Shown here: positions 33,048-41,878 of the stretch, one piece after another
How positions within the stretch are numbered: position 1 is the first letter of the stretch
Layout of the letters: each line of letters opens with the position of its first letter
DNA from: Lachnospiraceae bacterium
Lineage (GTDB): Bacteria; Bacillota; Clostridia; Lachnospirales; Lachnospiraceae
Direction: 5' to 3'
NCBI GenBank assembly: GCA_022792535.1
Contig: JAAWBG010000079.1
Location: 1 to 56,924, forward strand
DNA length: 56,924 nucleotides
Program-made: the position numbers and the translations under genes
Notes under the pieces: model-generated
Seen by the model: the letters and a program-made list of their open reading frames with translations, nothing else
Databases searched by the model: none
What the model was told of the DNA's origin: nothing

Positions 33048-34226
33048 ATGCAGGAATTAGAATTGAAATATGGATGTAATCCTAACCAAAAACCGTCCAG
33101 AATCTATATGGAAGAGGGAGAACTGCCCATAGAAGTGTTAAATGGAAAACCAGGGTATATCAATTTCCTGGACGCTTTTAATGGGTGGCAGTTGGTCAAA
33201 GAGTTAAAAAAGGCAACAGGGCTTCCGGCGGCAGCCTCTTTTAAACATGTGTCTCCGGCAGGAGCTGCTGTGGGACTGCCCATGACAGAGGTGGAGAAAA
33301 AGATTTACTGGGTGGATGATATGGATATGGAATTTACTCCTCTTGCAAATGCTTACGCCAGAGCCAGGGGAGCAGACCGCATGTCATCTTTTGGTGATTT
33401 TATCTCTCTGTCTGACGTCTGTGATAAGGCTACTGCCATGATCATTAAACGGGAGGTTTCCGATGGAGTGATCGCCCCTGGATATGAACCCGAGGCTTTG
33501 GAGATTTTGAGAGCGAAGAAAAAAGGGAATTATAATGTGATTCAGATTGATCCGGATTATGTGCCAGAGCCAGTGGAACGGAAAGAAGTATTTGGCATTA
33601 CCTTTGAACAGGGCAGAAATGAATTGAAGATTGATCAGGAATTTTTCAATAATATAGTGACAGAAGAAAAAGAGATTCCAGAATCGGCACAGATTGATCT
33701 GGCTATTGCCATGATCACCTTAAAGTATACCCAGTCTAATTCTGTTTGTTATGCCAAGGACGGACAGGCAATTGGAATTGGGGCAGGACAGCAGTCTAGG
33801 ATTCACTGTACCCGTCTGGCAGGTCAGAAGGCCGATAACTGGTTTTTGCGTCAAGCTCCTAAAGTATTGAATCTGCAGTTTGTAGACAAAATCGGCCGGG
33901 CAGACCGTGATAATGCTATTGATCTGTATATCGGCGAGGATTACATGGATGTGCTGGCAGATGGGGCTTGGGAGAAGATTTTTAAAGTAAAGCCGGAAGT
34001 ATTTACCAGAGAAGAAAAACGAAACTGGCTGGATCAGATGACAGGGGTATCCCTTGGTTCCGATGCATTCTTTCCTTTTGGAGATAATATTGAGCGGGCC
34101 CATAGAAGCGGCGTTTCTTATGTGGCAGAGCCAGGGGGGTCTATCCGGGATGACCATGTGATTGCAACCTGCAATAAATATCATATGGCCATGTGCTTTA
34201 CCGGAATCCGCCTGTTCCATCATTGA
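33048..34226 (+). CDS. Stand-alone AICAR formyltransferase (PurH transformylase domain)
   Basis: The enzyme transfers formyl from 10-formyl-tetrahydrofolate to AICAR, giving FAICAR for PurO. ATG 33048 (MQELELKYGC) follows GGAGG by five bases. The 392-residue protein contains only the transformylase part of PurH: NPNQKPSRIY at the start, AASFKHVSPAGAAVG with the catalytic Lys-His, and GIGAGQQSRIHCTRLA near 245. The N-terminal cyclohydrolase (MGS-like) domain of bifunctional PurH is absent, as expected with purO upstream. It also depends on the folate made by the fol operon at 44397. Confidence 0.93.
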   Translation: MQELELKYGCNPNQKPSRIYMEEGELPIEVLNGKPGYINFLDAFNGWQLVKELKKATGLPAAASFKHVSPAGAAVGLPMTEVEKKIYWVDDMDMEFTPLANAYARARGADRMSSFGDFISLSDVCDKATAMIIKREVSDGVIAPGYEPEALEILRAKKKGNYNVIQIDPDYVPEPVERKEVFGITFEQGRNELKIDQEFFNNIVTEEKEIPESAQIDLAIAMITLKYTQSNSVCYAKDGQAIGIGAGQQSRIHCTRLAGQKADNWFLRQAPKVLNLQFVDKIGRADRDNAIDLYIGEDYMDVLADGAWEKIFKVKPEVFTREEKRNWLDQMTGVSLGSDAFFPFGDNIERAHRSGVSYVAEPGGSIRDDHVIATCNKYHMAMCFTGIRLFHH

Positions 34227-34307
34227 TGAATTTTGCTGGAATTTTTCAGCATTTTCTGTTAAAATAATAATGCAGGACATAATCAATCGAGAAAAGGAGT
34301 GTTGATC

Positions 34308-35210
34308 ATGGCAGAATCTATGGAAGATTACAAGGATGAGCTGGAAGCGTCCTTTCGAAAGATCAGGGAAGGAGATATCATTTCAGGAACAGTCATTGAT
34401 GTCAGTGAAGAGGAAGTTACACTTGATTTAAAATATTATGCCCAGGGAATCATCAAAGTGGAAGATTTGAGCAATGATCCAAATTTTCAGGTGATGGAAG
34501 AGGTACATGCAGGAGACGTCATAGAGGCCACAGTGGTAAAATTGGATGATGGAGAGGGAAACATCCAGCTGTCCAAAAAAGAAGCCAATGACATTCTGGC
34601 ATGGGAGAAATTAAGAACATGTATGGAAGAGGAAACGGAACTTTCTGTAAAGATCGCGGGGATCGTACCCAGCGGCGTGGTTGCCTATGTGGAGGGAATC
34701 CGTGGATTTATTCCGGCTTCTCAGTTAGCTCTTTCTTATGTGGAGGCTACGGAAGAGTGGCTGGGAAAGGAAGTTCGTGTTCGGGTAATCACAGTGGAGG
34801 AATCCAAAAAGAAACTGGTGCTCTCTGCGAAGGTGATTCTGAAGGAAGAACAGCAGGAAGAATACAATAGGAAAATTGCCATGATGGTTCCGGGAAGTAT
34901 ATTAGAAGGCACAGTAGAGACTCTTATGCCTTACGGAGCTTTTGTGGATCTTGGAGATGGAATCAGCGGATTAATTCATATTTCACAGATTTCTCAGAAA
35001 CGGATCAGCAAGCCTTCAGAAGTTCTGAATCCAGGGCAGAAGGTAAAAGTAAAAATTTTAAATACCAATGATCACAAGGTGAGTCTCAGCATGAAAGCCT
35101 TGGAAGAAGAGATGGTGGATGTGGACCAGCCGGAAAAAGTGGAAGAATATATCTCCCATGAAAGCGCGTCCACAAATCTGGGGGATCTGCTCTCCAAAAT
35201 AAAATTATAG
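34308..35210 (+). CDS. S1 RNA-binding domain protein (RpsA-like)
   Basis: The 300-residue protein has three S1/OB-type repeats: about 18-90 (GDIISGTVIDVSEEEVTLDL), 105-170 (VAYVEGIRGFIPASQL) and 192-265 (GSILEGTVETLMPYGAFVDLGDGISGLIHISQIS). Short S1-like proteins of this kind in Clostridia are often labelled ribosomal protein S1, but they lack the six-domain length of the enterobacterial protein. ATG 34308 follows AAAGGAG by eight bases. It probably binds mRNA or associates with ribosomes. Confidence 0.9.
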   Translation: MAESMEDYKDELEASFRKIREGDIISGTVIDVSEEEVTLDLKYYAQGIIKVEDLSNDPNFQVMEEVHAGDVIEATVVKLDDGEGNIQLSKKEANDILAWEKLRTCMEEETELSVKIAGIVPSGVVAYVEGIRGFIPASQLALSYVEATEEWLGKEVRVRVITVEESKKKLVLSAKVILKEEQQEEYNRKIAMMVPGSILEGTVETLMPYGAFVDLGDGISGLIHISQISQKRISKPSEVLNPGQKVKVKILNTNDHKVSLSMKALEEEMVDVDQPEKVEEYISHESASTNLGDLLSKIKL

Positions 35211-35243
35211 ATCACGGAAAATGACAGGAAGGAGCCGCAGGAA

Positions 35244-36023
35244 ATGAGAGTAAACGGGATACAGAGTACAGATGGCACAGGAGCACAGGCAGTTGCTGCC
35301 GTGACAGGACAGGGAGGGGATTTTTCTTCTTACCTGCAGACTACAGCATCTTTGGAAGCAATTTTTGAGGAAGCTTCCAAGACATACAATGTACCAAAGA
35401 ATCTAATCAAAGCGATTGCCAAAGCTGAATCTGATTTCAGGCCGGACGCTACCTCTAAGGCGGGAGCCCAGGGAATCATGCAGCTGATGCCTGCAACTGC
35501 CAGAGAATTAGGTGTAAAAGACTCTTATGACCCCTATCAGAACATTATGGGAGGCACAAAATATATCAGCCAGATGCTGGCAAAGTACAATGGCGATGTG
35601 TCTCTTGCCCTTGCAGCTTACAATGCTGGAAGTAATAATGTGGCAAAATATGGCGGGATTCCGCCTTTTAAAGAGACCCAGAATTACGTGGTAAAAGTTA
35701 CCCAGTATATGAATGAAGGCGTGGCAGTGCCCAATGCTTCTTATCAGGTAAACAGCGGTGCAGGTACAGCCGGAAACAATAGTGTGGCGGCTGCATCTGT
35801 AGAAGAGGCAGAAGAAAATTATTATCAGGATATTTTAGATCAATTGTTTTCCTATGAAGACTATCTTCGGTTTATAGAGATGTATACTAAGATGCAGGAA
35901 GCACAGCAGGAAAAAGAAGAAAAAGAGCAGGAACAGCAGAAGGATCAGTCAGATTCTATCTATACATATCAGGAGATCAAATACAGCCCGGCTGTTATGA
36001 ATCTGCTGGGAGGCAATCTGTGA
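35244..36023 (+). CDS. Lytic transglycosylase SLT-domain protein
   Basis: The 259-residue protein contains a soluble lytic transglycosylase domain that cuts glycan strands with formation of anhydro-muramic acid. Catalytic Glu62 lies in [10 protein letters not shown], followed by [35 protein letters not shown] and [13 protein letters not shown]. No signal peptide is present; the N-terminus ([15 protein letters not shown]) looks disordered as in flagellar-assembly muramidases. A C-terminal Gln/Glu-rich tail follows. The stop overlaps dut as TGATG. A flagellar role is an inference from the architecture and from cheV nearby. Confidence 0.88.
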   Translation: MRVNGIQSTDGTGAQAVAAVTGQGGDFSSYLQTTASLEAIFEEASKTYNVPKNLIKAIAKAESDFRPDATSKAGAQGIMQLMPATARELGVKDSYDPYQNIMGGTKYISQMLAKYNGDVSLALAAYNAGSNNVAKYGGIPPFKETQNYVVKVTQYMNEGVAVPNASYQVNSGAGTAGNNSVAAASVEEAEENYYQDILDQLFSYEDYLRFIEMYTKMQEAQQEKEEKEQEQQKDQSDSIYTYQEIKYSPAVMNLLGGNL

Positions 36024-36457
36024 TGGAGCGGATTAAGATCAAATATTTTGACCAGGATATGGAAAAGCTGGATTATATTGGCGGCAGATCCGATTGGATT
36101 GATCTGCGGGCAAGCGAGACAGTGGAGTTAAAGGCAGGAGAGTATCGTCTGATTCCCCTGGGTGTTGCGATGGAGCTTCCGGCAGGTTATGAGGCCCATG
36201 TGGTACCTAGAAGTTCTACCTTTAAGAATTATGGAATCCTCCAGACTAATAGCTGCGGCGTCATTGACGGAAGCTACTGCGGAGACGAAGATATGTGGCG
36301 TATGCCGGTTTATGCCACAAGAGATACTGTGATCCAGAAGAATGACAGAATCTGCCAGTTCCGCATTATGAAAAATCAGCCGGCTGTGGTATTTGAGGAA
36401 GCAGAATCGCTGAGACATGAGAACCGGGGCGGATTCGGCACCACAGGTATTCAATAA
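36023..36457 (+). CDS. dut: dUTP diphosphatase
   Basis: This 144-residue enzyme hydrolyses dUTP to dUMP, keeping uracil out of DNA. The five dUTPase motifs are present: DWIDLRA (1), [11 protein letters not shown] (2), [10 protein letters not shown] (3), DRICQFRI (4) and the P-loop-like RGGFGTTG (5). Length is slightly below the usual 150 but all motifs are there. Translation is coupled to the lytic transglycosylase through a TGATG overlap. Confidence 0.94.
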   Translation: MERIKIKYFDQDMEKLDYIGGRSDWIDLRASETVELKAGEYRLIPLGVAMELPAGYEAHVVPRSSTFKNYGILQTNSCGVIDGSYCGDEDMWRMPVYATRDTVIQKNDRICQFRIMKNQPAVVFEEAESLRHENRGGFGTTGIQ

Positions 36458-36520
36458 AGATTTCGTCAGTTTGTATAGAAAAACATAAAAATTTCGTTAA
36501 AACAACGAAGAGATAGAAGG

Positions 36521-36567
36521 GAGATACGCTTTCTTGGCGGATTTGACAAGAAAGCGTATCTCTTTTT
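36521..36567 (+). terminator. Strong terminator after dut
   Basis: A perfect 15-bp stem, GAGATACGCTTTCTT (36521-36535) with AAGAAAGCGTATCTC (36548-36562), is followed by TTTTTG. Confidence 0.95.
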
Positions 36568-36674
36568 GTACAGTTGGCAGGTGGTATTTATAAGGGAAAT
36601 TTGGTACTATATGTACATAAAGATTTCACAAAGAATTCTGCTGAGACAGAAGATTCACAGGAGGGAATAAGACA

Positions 36675-37787
36675 ATGGCAAGTTTATCATTAAAGAACAT
36701 TTGTAAGGTATATCCAAACGGATTTGAAGCAGTGAAAGATTTTAATCTGGAGATTGAAGACAAAGAGTTTATTATTTTTGTAGGACCATCTGGATGTGGA
36801 AAATCTACGACACTTCGTATGGTAGCTGGTCTGGAAGAAATCTCATCTGGAGAACTTTCCATTGATGGAAGAGTTGTGAACGATGTGGAGCCCAAGGACA
36901 GAGATATCGCAATGGTATTCCAGAACTACGCATTGTATCCTCATATGACAGTATTTGATAATATGGCTTTTGGATTAAAACTGAGAAAAGTTCCAAAAGA
37001 TGAGATTAAGAAAAAAGTAGAGGAAGCAGCTAGAATTCTTGACTTAGAGAAATTATTAGATCGTAAGCCAAAGGCTTTATCCGGCGGACAGAGACAGCGT
37101 GTGGCTATGGGCCGGGCAATTGTTCGTGAACCGAAAGTATTCCTGATGGACGAACCATTATCTAACCTGGATGCAAAATTACGTGTACAGATGCGTGCGG
37201 AAATCGCTTCTCTGCATCAGAGATTAGGCGCAACCATTATCTATGTAACACATGACCAGACAGAGGCTATGACTTTGGGAACCAGAATCGTTGTATTGAA
37301 AGATGGACTTACCATGCAGGTAGATTCTCCACAGAAATTGTACAACGAGCCGAATAACCTGTTTGTAGCTGGATTTATCGGATCTCCTCAGATGAACTTT
37401 TTAGATGCAGTATGCCATGTAAATGGTGAGAATGTGACCTTACAGGTGGGCGAGAACTCTATTGTATTACCTGCTGCAAAGGGTAAGAAATTAAGTGATG
37501 GAAATTACAATGGCAAGACAGTAGTAATCGGTATCCGTCCAGAGGATATTGATGAAGCTCAGCAAGGACAGGATGGTCAGGCAGGAAATATCTTCAACAC
37601 AAAGGTAACTGGATATGAATTGCTTGGATCTGAAGTATTGTTATACTATACGATCAATGGAGCAAGCATGACTGCAAAGGTAGACTCCAGCACAAAAGCC
37701 CGTCTTGGAGATCCCATTCAGTTAGTAATGGATATAGACAAAATTCACGTTTTTGATAAAGAAACAGAATTGACAATTACCCACTAA
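36675..37787 (+). CDS. ABC transporter ATP-binding protein, MalK/MsmK/UgpC type
   Basis: The 370-residue ATPase is of the carbohydrate-uptake CUT1 family that energises several sugar permeases. Walker A GPSGCGKST, Q-loop FQNYALYPHM, signature LSGGQRQRVAMGR, Walker B VFLMDEPLSNLD and a switch His in VTHDQTEAM are intact, and the C-terminal TOBE/regulatory domain (from about 240) includes IGIRPEDI. No permease or binding-protein gene is adjacent, which fits a shared MsmK-like ATPase. The gene uses a narrow set of codons compared with neighbours, as for highly expressed genes. Confidence 0.93.
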   Translation: MASLSLKNICKVYPNGFEAVKDFNLEIEDKEFIIFVGPSGCGKSTTLRMVAGLEEISSGELSIDGRVVNDVEPKDRDIAMVFQNYALYPHMTVFDNMAFGLKLRKVPKDEIKKKVEEAARILDLEKLLDRKPKALSGGQRQRVAMGRAIVREPKVFLMDEPLSNLDAKLRVQMRAEIASLHQRLGATIIYVTHDQTEAMTLGTRIVVLKDGLTMQVDSPQKLYNEPNNLFVAGFIGSPQMNFLDAVCHVNGENVTLQVGENSIVLPAAKGKKLSDGNYNGKTVVIGIRPEDIDEAQQGQDGQAGNIFNTKVTGYELLGSEVLLYYTINGASMTAKVDSSTKARLGDPIQLVMDIDKIHVFDKETELTITH

Positions 37788-37816
37788 TTCAGTAATATAA
37801 TTTTATGGCACGGATA

Positions 37817-37856
37817 TCCGGAAGTGATACAGAGATGTGTTGCTTCCGGATTTATT
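37817..37856 (+). terminator. Terminator after the MsmK-like gene
   Basis: TCCGGAAG (37817-37824) pairs with CTTCCGGA (37843-37850), followed by TTTATTG. The loop of 18 bases contains partly complementary segments. Confidence 0.75.
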
Positions 37857-37901
37857 GTTCTCTTATAGGAAATTCCTTCGGATTTTCTATAAGAGAACAA
37901 T
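37854..37901. repeat. Hairpin repeat, B family copy 1
   Basis: ATTGTTCTCTTATAG (37854-37868) pairs exactly with CTATAAGAGAACAAT (37887-37901). Between them GAAATTCC-TTCG-GGATTTTC-like bases extend the stem to a TTCG loop. A near-identical unit is present in opposite orientation at 41783, and degenerate copies lie at 48421 and 48612. The following 37902-38025 holds only a GGGGCGGA/TCCGCCTC hairpin. Confidence 0.85.
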
Positions 37902-38025
37902 AATTATCGCACTGGGGCGGAGAGGAAATGAACCGCAAGAAGTCCGAAGTCCGCCTCAGGGGCTTTTGCCGCCTGAATCCTCATAGGAAAGCCTTTGCCG
38001 CCACAAAGAAATGGGAGAAGAGAAA

Positions 38026-39132
38026 ATGTTATCAAATCATAAATTACAGGTTACATTAGAAGAAATAAAAGAAATATCCAGAATAGATCTGGCTCTTTAT
38101 AGTGATAAAGGGAAATTGCTGGCCTCTACTTATCAGTCAGAAGAGGAGATGGAAGAAGCGATTCGTTTTTTTGCAGATTCTATGGCAGAGAGCCAGATGT
38201 TGTCGGGATGTCATTTTTTTAAGATTTTGATCGAGAATGAATTGGAATATATTCTATTGGCTCGTGCCAGTAGTGAAGAGGCTTATATGATCGGAAGGCT
38301 TGCAGCCTGCCAGATCCGTAATATGGTCAGCGCCTTTCGGGAGCAGTTTGACCGGAACAGTTTTATGCAGAATGTGGTATTGGGCAATATGCTGGTGGTG
38401 GACATGTACAACAAGGCCAAGAAACTGCATATTGAGACAGCTCAACGGGTAGTGTTTATTGTGGAAGTTTCTGGAAAAAAAGATGGGGTTGTGATGGAGA
38501 CCATGAAGAATCTCTTTGCCTCCACGACAAGAGATTTTATCACAGAGGTGGATGAGAGATCTGTAATTCTGGTAAAAGATGTGCGGGAGATTGATTCGGA
38601 AGAGGGATTGGCAGAATTGGCAGAAATGATCGTGGATAATCTTCAGACGGAAGCCTTAGTAAAAGTCCGGGTAGGTTATGGAAACCGGGTGGATCTGCTG
38701 CAGGACATTGCGCGTTCCTATCAAGAAGCAAAAATGGCCTTAGAAGTGGGGAATATTTTTTATGTGGAGGATCACACGGTGTCTTACAGCAATCTGGGTA
38801 TTGGACGTTTGATTTATCAGCTGCCCATCAGCCTCTGCGAAATGTTTTTGAAAGAAGTGTTTGGGGAGAAAATACCAGATATTTTTGACGAGGAGACTAC
38901 CATAACGATTCACAAGTTTTTTGAGAACAATCTGAATATCTCAGAGACAGCAAGACAGCTGTATGTGCACAGAAATACTCTGGTGTATCGTTTGGAGCGG
39001 ATTGAGAAGGTGCTGGGGCTGGATATTCGAACCTTTGAGGACGCAATGTTGTTTAAGATTGCATTGATGGTAATCTCTCATATGAATTATCAGAAAAGGA
39101 TGACAGAACAGGAGAAGGAAGAGAAGGAGTAA
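38026..39132 (+). CDS. CdaR/PucR-like transcriptional regulator
   Basis: The 368-residue protein belongs to the sugar-diacid (CdaR) group of PucR-type regulators. The N-terminal half has a putative ligand-binding segment (ISRIDLALYSDKGKLLAST...), the middle a GGDEF-related region (ERSVILVKDVREI...RVGYGNRVDLLQDI), and the C-terminus the PucR helix-turn-helix (NNLNISETARQLYVHRNTLVYRLERIEKVLGLD). ATG 38026 behind GGGAGAAGAG is preferred over 38011. It follows an MsmK-like ATPase, so carbohydrate control is plausible but not shown. Confidence 0.85.
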   Translation: MLSNHKLQVTLEEIKEISRIDLALYSDKGKLLASTYQSEEEMEEAIRFFADSMAESQMLSGCHFFKILIENELEYILLARASSEEAYMIGRLAACQIRNMVSAFREQFDRNSFMQNVVLGNMLVVDMYNKAKKLHIETAQRVVFIVEVSGKKDGVVMETMKNLFASTTRDFITEVDERSVILVKDVREIDSEEGLAELAEMIVDNLQTEALVKVRVGYGNRVDLLQDIARSYQEAKMALEVGNIFYVEDHTVSYSNLGIGRLIYQLPISLCEMFLKEVFGEKIPDIFDEETTITIHKFFENNLNISETARQLYVHRNTLVYRLERIEKVLGLDIRTFEDAMLFKIALMVISHMNYQKRMTEQEKEEKE

Positions 39133-39241
39133 AAGGGAAGAAAGAGAGAATTTTCCTGTGGAAATATTTATATGGATGTCTATTTGAACAGTTTGTTTAC
39201 AACAATAAAAGGACCATTTATAACAGAAAAGTAAAAGAAGT

Positions 39242-39268
39242 TAAGGGAATTCTGAGAAAAACCGATAT
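39242..39268 (+). promoter_or_regulatory. Sigma-28-like promoter before the coiled-coil gene
   Basis: TAAG (39242-39245), 15 bases, then ACCGATAT (39261-39268) match the flagellar sigma-28/SigD pattern TAAA-N15-GCCGATAA, with two differences from the copy at 54302. The start codon of the downstream gene is 108 bp away. Confidence 0.6.
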
Positions 39269-39376
39269 ATAATATAGAAATTTATATGGATGAGATCGTT
39301 TCAGAAGGTATGGATAGGAAATCTTTCGCATTTTATAGAGATGCCTGTTGGTACGACTTAAGAAAGGGGAAGAGAG

Positions 39377-40273
39377 ATGAAAATAGGAAACCCAGCAGAA
39401 AATGTCACAACGGTGAAAACAGAGTATGGAACAAATCGTTTGGAAAAGCAGACAGAGGAAAAGCAGCAGAATAAGTTACAGGGAAAAAGTATTGATGCAT
39501 CTGAATTAAATCTGTTCCAGGATGGAATTGCAGATAAAAAGAAAAAGGCAATGAAAGACGCTATGGATTTTGTGAAGCAGCAGTTTGAATCTGATTCTGA
39601 GGTAGACAAGATTATGGAGGAATGCCGGGACCAGATCACAGAGGGAAAGGAACAGGCAGTAGCGGCAGTTAAGGAGATCAAATCGATTCAGGAGCAGAAA
39701 GAACAGCTAAAAGAGGAATATCCAGACGGCGGGGAAGAATATGAGGCCTATATGAAGGACTTGAATGAGATGGAAGGCCATTGGAGAAAAGAGATGGAAA
39801 ATGGCCAGGCGATGGTTTCTGATTCCACCAGGGCCATCAAATCCATAAAGCAGGAAGCTTTGAAGCACCATGGTATGATAGATGCTTTTCAGGCAGCAGA
39901 AGATACCTTAAAAGCGGCAAGCGAGGAAATGATGGGAATGCTGTTGAATGAAGGCAAGGAAACGGTAGAGGAGAAGCTGGAAGAGACGGTGGAGAAGGCT
40001 GAAGAAGCTAAGGAAGAGAAGACAGAGCAGGAAGAAGAGATGAAAGAAGCCCAGTTAGAGCGGGAGAAAAGAGCGAAAGAGATAGAGGAAGAGCTGGAAA
40101 AGATGAGGAGGGCCAGAGAAAATAGCGGGGGCTCTCGGATAAAAAACCTTGTAGTTACAGAAGAACTTCAGCGGAGACAGATGGAGGTGATAGAGAATAC
40201 CAATCAGATTTTGGAGGAGCAAGCATTGCTGCCGGAAGAGATTAAGGGAATTGTGGTAGATTTTAATCTTTAG
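39377..40273 (+). CDS. Uncharacterised Glu/Lys-rich coiled-coil protein
   Basis: I do not recognise this 298-residue protein. It is largely alpha-helical: an N-terminal Asn/Thr/Glu-rich region (to about 60), a helical middle with AMKDAMDFVKQQFES, and a long coiled coil at about 195-255 rich in EEK and EKAEEAKEEK. It has no signal peptide or membrane segment, so it is cytosolic or exported without one. ATG 39377 follows AGGGGA. A sigma-28-like promoter lies upstream, which would place it in the motility regulon. A terminator follows at 40362. Confidence 0.75.
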   Translation: MKIGNPAENVTTVKTEYGTNRLEKQTEEKQQNKLQGKSIDASELNLFQDGIADKKKKAMKDAMDFVKQQFESDSEVDKIMEECRDQITEGKEQAVAAVKEIKSIQEQKEQLKEEYPDGGEEYEAYMKDLNEMEGHWRKEMENGQAMVSDSTRAIKSIKQEALKHHGMIDAFQAAEDTLKAASEEMMGMLLNEGKETVEEKLEETVEKAEEAKEEKTEQEEEMKEAQLEREKRAKEIEEELEKMRRARENSGGSRIKNLVVTEELQRRQMEVIENTNQILEEQALLPEEIKGIVVDFNL

Positions 40274-40361
40274 TCAGATTGTGGAAATAGAAAAACAGGA
40301 AAAGAACAGATAATGAAAATGAGTCTCAAAGTGAAAAAGAAGACTTTTGATTGATAGAGAG

Positions 40362-40388
40362 AAGGAGCAGCTAACTGCTCCTTTTTGC
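40362..40388 (+). terminator. Terminator after the coiled-coil gene
   Basis: AAGGAGCAG (40362-40370) pairs with CTGCTCCTT (40375-40383), with a four-base loop and a T-run. Confidence 0.9.
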
Positions 40389-40445
40389 AGTATGTTTGTT
40401 CTGAGGCTGTAATAGAGAGAAAAAAACAGAAAGAAGGGAGAAAAG

Positions 40446-41597
40446 TTGAGAAACAAAAGAAAGGGAATGACATGGTTCCTGCTGATTTTTGTAATGATTC
40501 TGCAGATTGCAGGCTGCGGAGATAAAATTATCATGCAGGAGGCAGGAAACAGTTCAGATGATGTGTTTGAAGGAGAAACGCTGGAAGTGCATTTTATTGA
40601 TGTGGGACAAGGGGATGCCACATTGATCCGGCAGGGAAAGCATGCAATGCTGATTGATGGAGGAGACAATGATCAGGGAACGACGATACAATCTTACCTC
40701 CAGTATCAGGGAATTGAAAAATTGGATTATGTAATTGGAACCCATCCCGATTCAGACCATGTGGGTGGATTGGATGTGGTGATGTACAAATTTTCTTGGG
40801 ATCAGGTGATTCTTCCAGATTTGGAGAAGGACACAAAGACTTATCAGGATGTGCTGAAGGTAATCCGCGACAAAGGAAAGAAGATCACTTATCCAGTTGT
40901 GGGAGATACCTATATGCTTGGAAGCGCAGAATTTACAGTGACAGCCCCAGTGGAAAAGGACTACGGGGATAACTGGAATGATTATTCAGTAGGAATTCTT
41001 CTGGAGTTTGGAGAAAATCGGTTTCTGTTTACTGGAGATGCGGAAGAAGATGCGGAACAGGATATGTTAGAGGAAGGAATAGAACTCTCGGCAGATGTGT
41101 GGAAAGCCGCCCATCACGGCAGCGATACTGCCAATACCATGACCTTTTTGGAAAAAGTAAATCCTGATTCTGTGGTGATAAGTTGTGGAGAAGGAAACAG
41201 CTATGGACACCCCAGAGCGGGAGCCATGAACCGTTTCCGCAGTATTGGAGCACAGGTATACCGCACCGATGAACAGGGAACCATTGTGGCAGTTTCAGAC
41301 GGAAAAGAGATTACCTGGAATTGTTCTCCCAGCGAAAGCTGGAAGGCAGGAGAACCTCAGGGAGAGGGGAAGAGGGAGAAAGAGCCTGAGAAAGAGAGTC
41401 TTAATATAGATAAAAAGCAGGAAAAAGGGGATAAGGCAAAATCAGAATATGTGATCAATGGAAATAGCAAAAAGTTTCATAAAACCTCCTGCGGCAGCGT
41501 GGAACAGATGAAGGAAGAGAATCGAAAATACAGCAGCCAAAGCCGGCAGGAGTTGCTGGATCAAGGGTATGAGCCTTGTGGAAGATGCAATCCCTGA
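40446..41597 (+). CDS. ComEC/Rec2-like MBL-fold lipoprotein with Ada-like zinc motif
   Basis: The 383-residue protein begins with TTG at 40446 behind AGGGAG, has a lipobox IAGC (Cys24) and then a metallo-beta-lactamase fold of the ComEC/Rec2 type. Visible ligands are THPDSDHVGG (about 105), FTGDAE (about 200) and HHGSDT (about 222), plus GHPRAGAM. After a charged linker the C-terminus (about 340-383) has YVINGNSKKFHKTSCGS...YEPCGRCNP, an Ada-like zinc motif found in nucleases and DNA-processing proteins. It may be a surface nuclease or phosphodiesterase. It is monocistronic. Confidence 0.85.
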   Translation: MRNKRKGMTWFLLIFVMILQIAGCGDKIIMQEAGNSSDDVFEGETLEVHFIDVGQGDATLIRQGKHAMLIDGGDNDQGTTIQSYLQYQGIEKLDYVIGTHPDSDHVGGLDVVMYKFSWDQVILPDLEKDTKTYQDVLKVIRDKGKKITYPVVGDTYMLGSAEFTVTAPVEKDYGDNWNDYSVGILLEFGENRFLFTGDAEEDAEQDMLEEGIELSADVWKAAHHGSDTANTMTFLEKVNPDSVVISCGEGNSYGHPRAGAMNRFRSIGAQVYRTDEQGTIVAVSDGKEITWNCSPSESWKAGEPQGEGKREKEPEKESLNIDKKQEKGDKAKSEYVINGNSKKFHKTSCGSVEQMKEENRKYSSQSRQELLDQGYEPCGRCNP

Positions 41598-41657
41598 AGG
41601 AAGATGGATATGATTTTTGCGGAAAAATGGACGATAGATATGAAAAGCAGTGAATAA

Positions 41658-41780
41658 GAACAAAGTGGGCAAGCCCACATCAACTTCCCTACCCCTCAAT
41701 CTTGAGGGGATTGCACACTTTGACGCGCCGAGTGCAGTCGCTTTAGCGACATATTCCTTTTGCACGAGTGCGCATATTAT
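41658..41780. repeat. Hairpin-dense intergenic element (C family)
   Basis: CAAAGTG pairs with CACTTTG at 41716-41722, enclosing GTGGGC/GCCCAC and CCCCTC/GAGGGG hairpins. It is followed by GTCGC/GCGAC nested inside GTGCA/TGCAC. The whole looks like two adjacent multi-stem units. A single copy is seen in this window. Confidence 0.6.
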
Positions 41781-41782
41781 TT

Positions 41783-41822
41783 TTCTCTTATAGGAAATCC
41801 GAAGGAATTTCCTATAAGAGAA
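41783..41822. repeat. Hairpin repeat, B family copy 2 (opposite orientation)
   Basis: TTCTCTTATAGGAAAT (41783-41798) pairs exactly with ATTTCCTATAAGAGAA (41807-41822). The loop CCGAAGGA is the reverse complement of TCCTTCGG in copy 1, so the two copies have opposite polarity and otherwise differ at about one base. Confidence 0.85.
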
Positions 41823-41826
41823 CATG

Positions 41827-41878
41827 ACATAAAAATACTCAGGCGTTTTCCTATGGAAATGCCTGAGTATTTTTATGT
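41827..41878. terminator. Bidirectional terminator with 18-bp stem
   Basis: ACATAAAAATACTCAGGC (41827-41844) pairs perfectly with GCCTGAGTATTTTTATGT (41861-41878). It contains A- and T-runs on either side and overlaps the stop codon of the convergent LTA-synthase-like gene. Confidence 0.9.
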
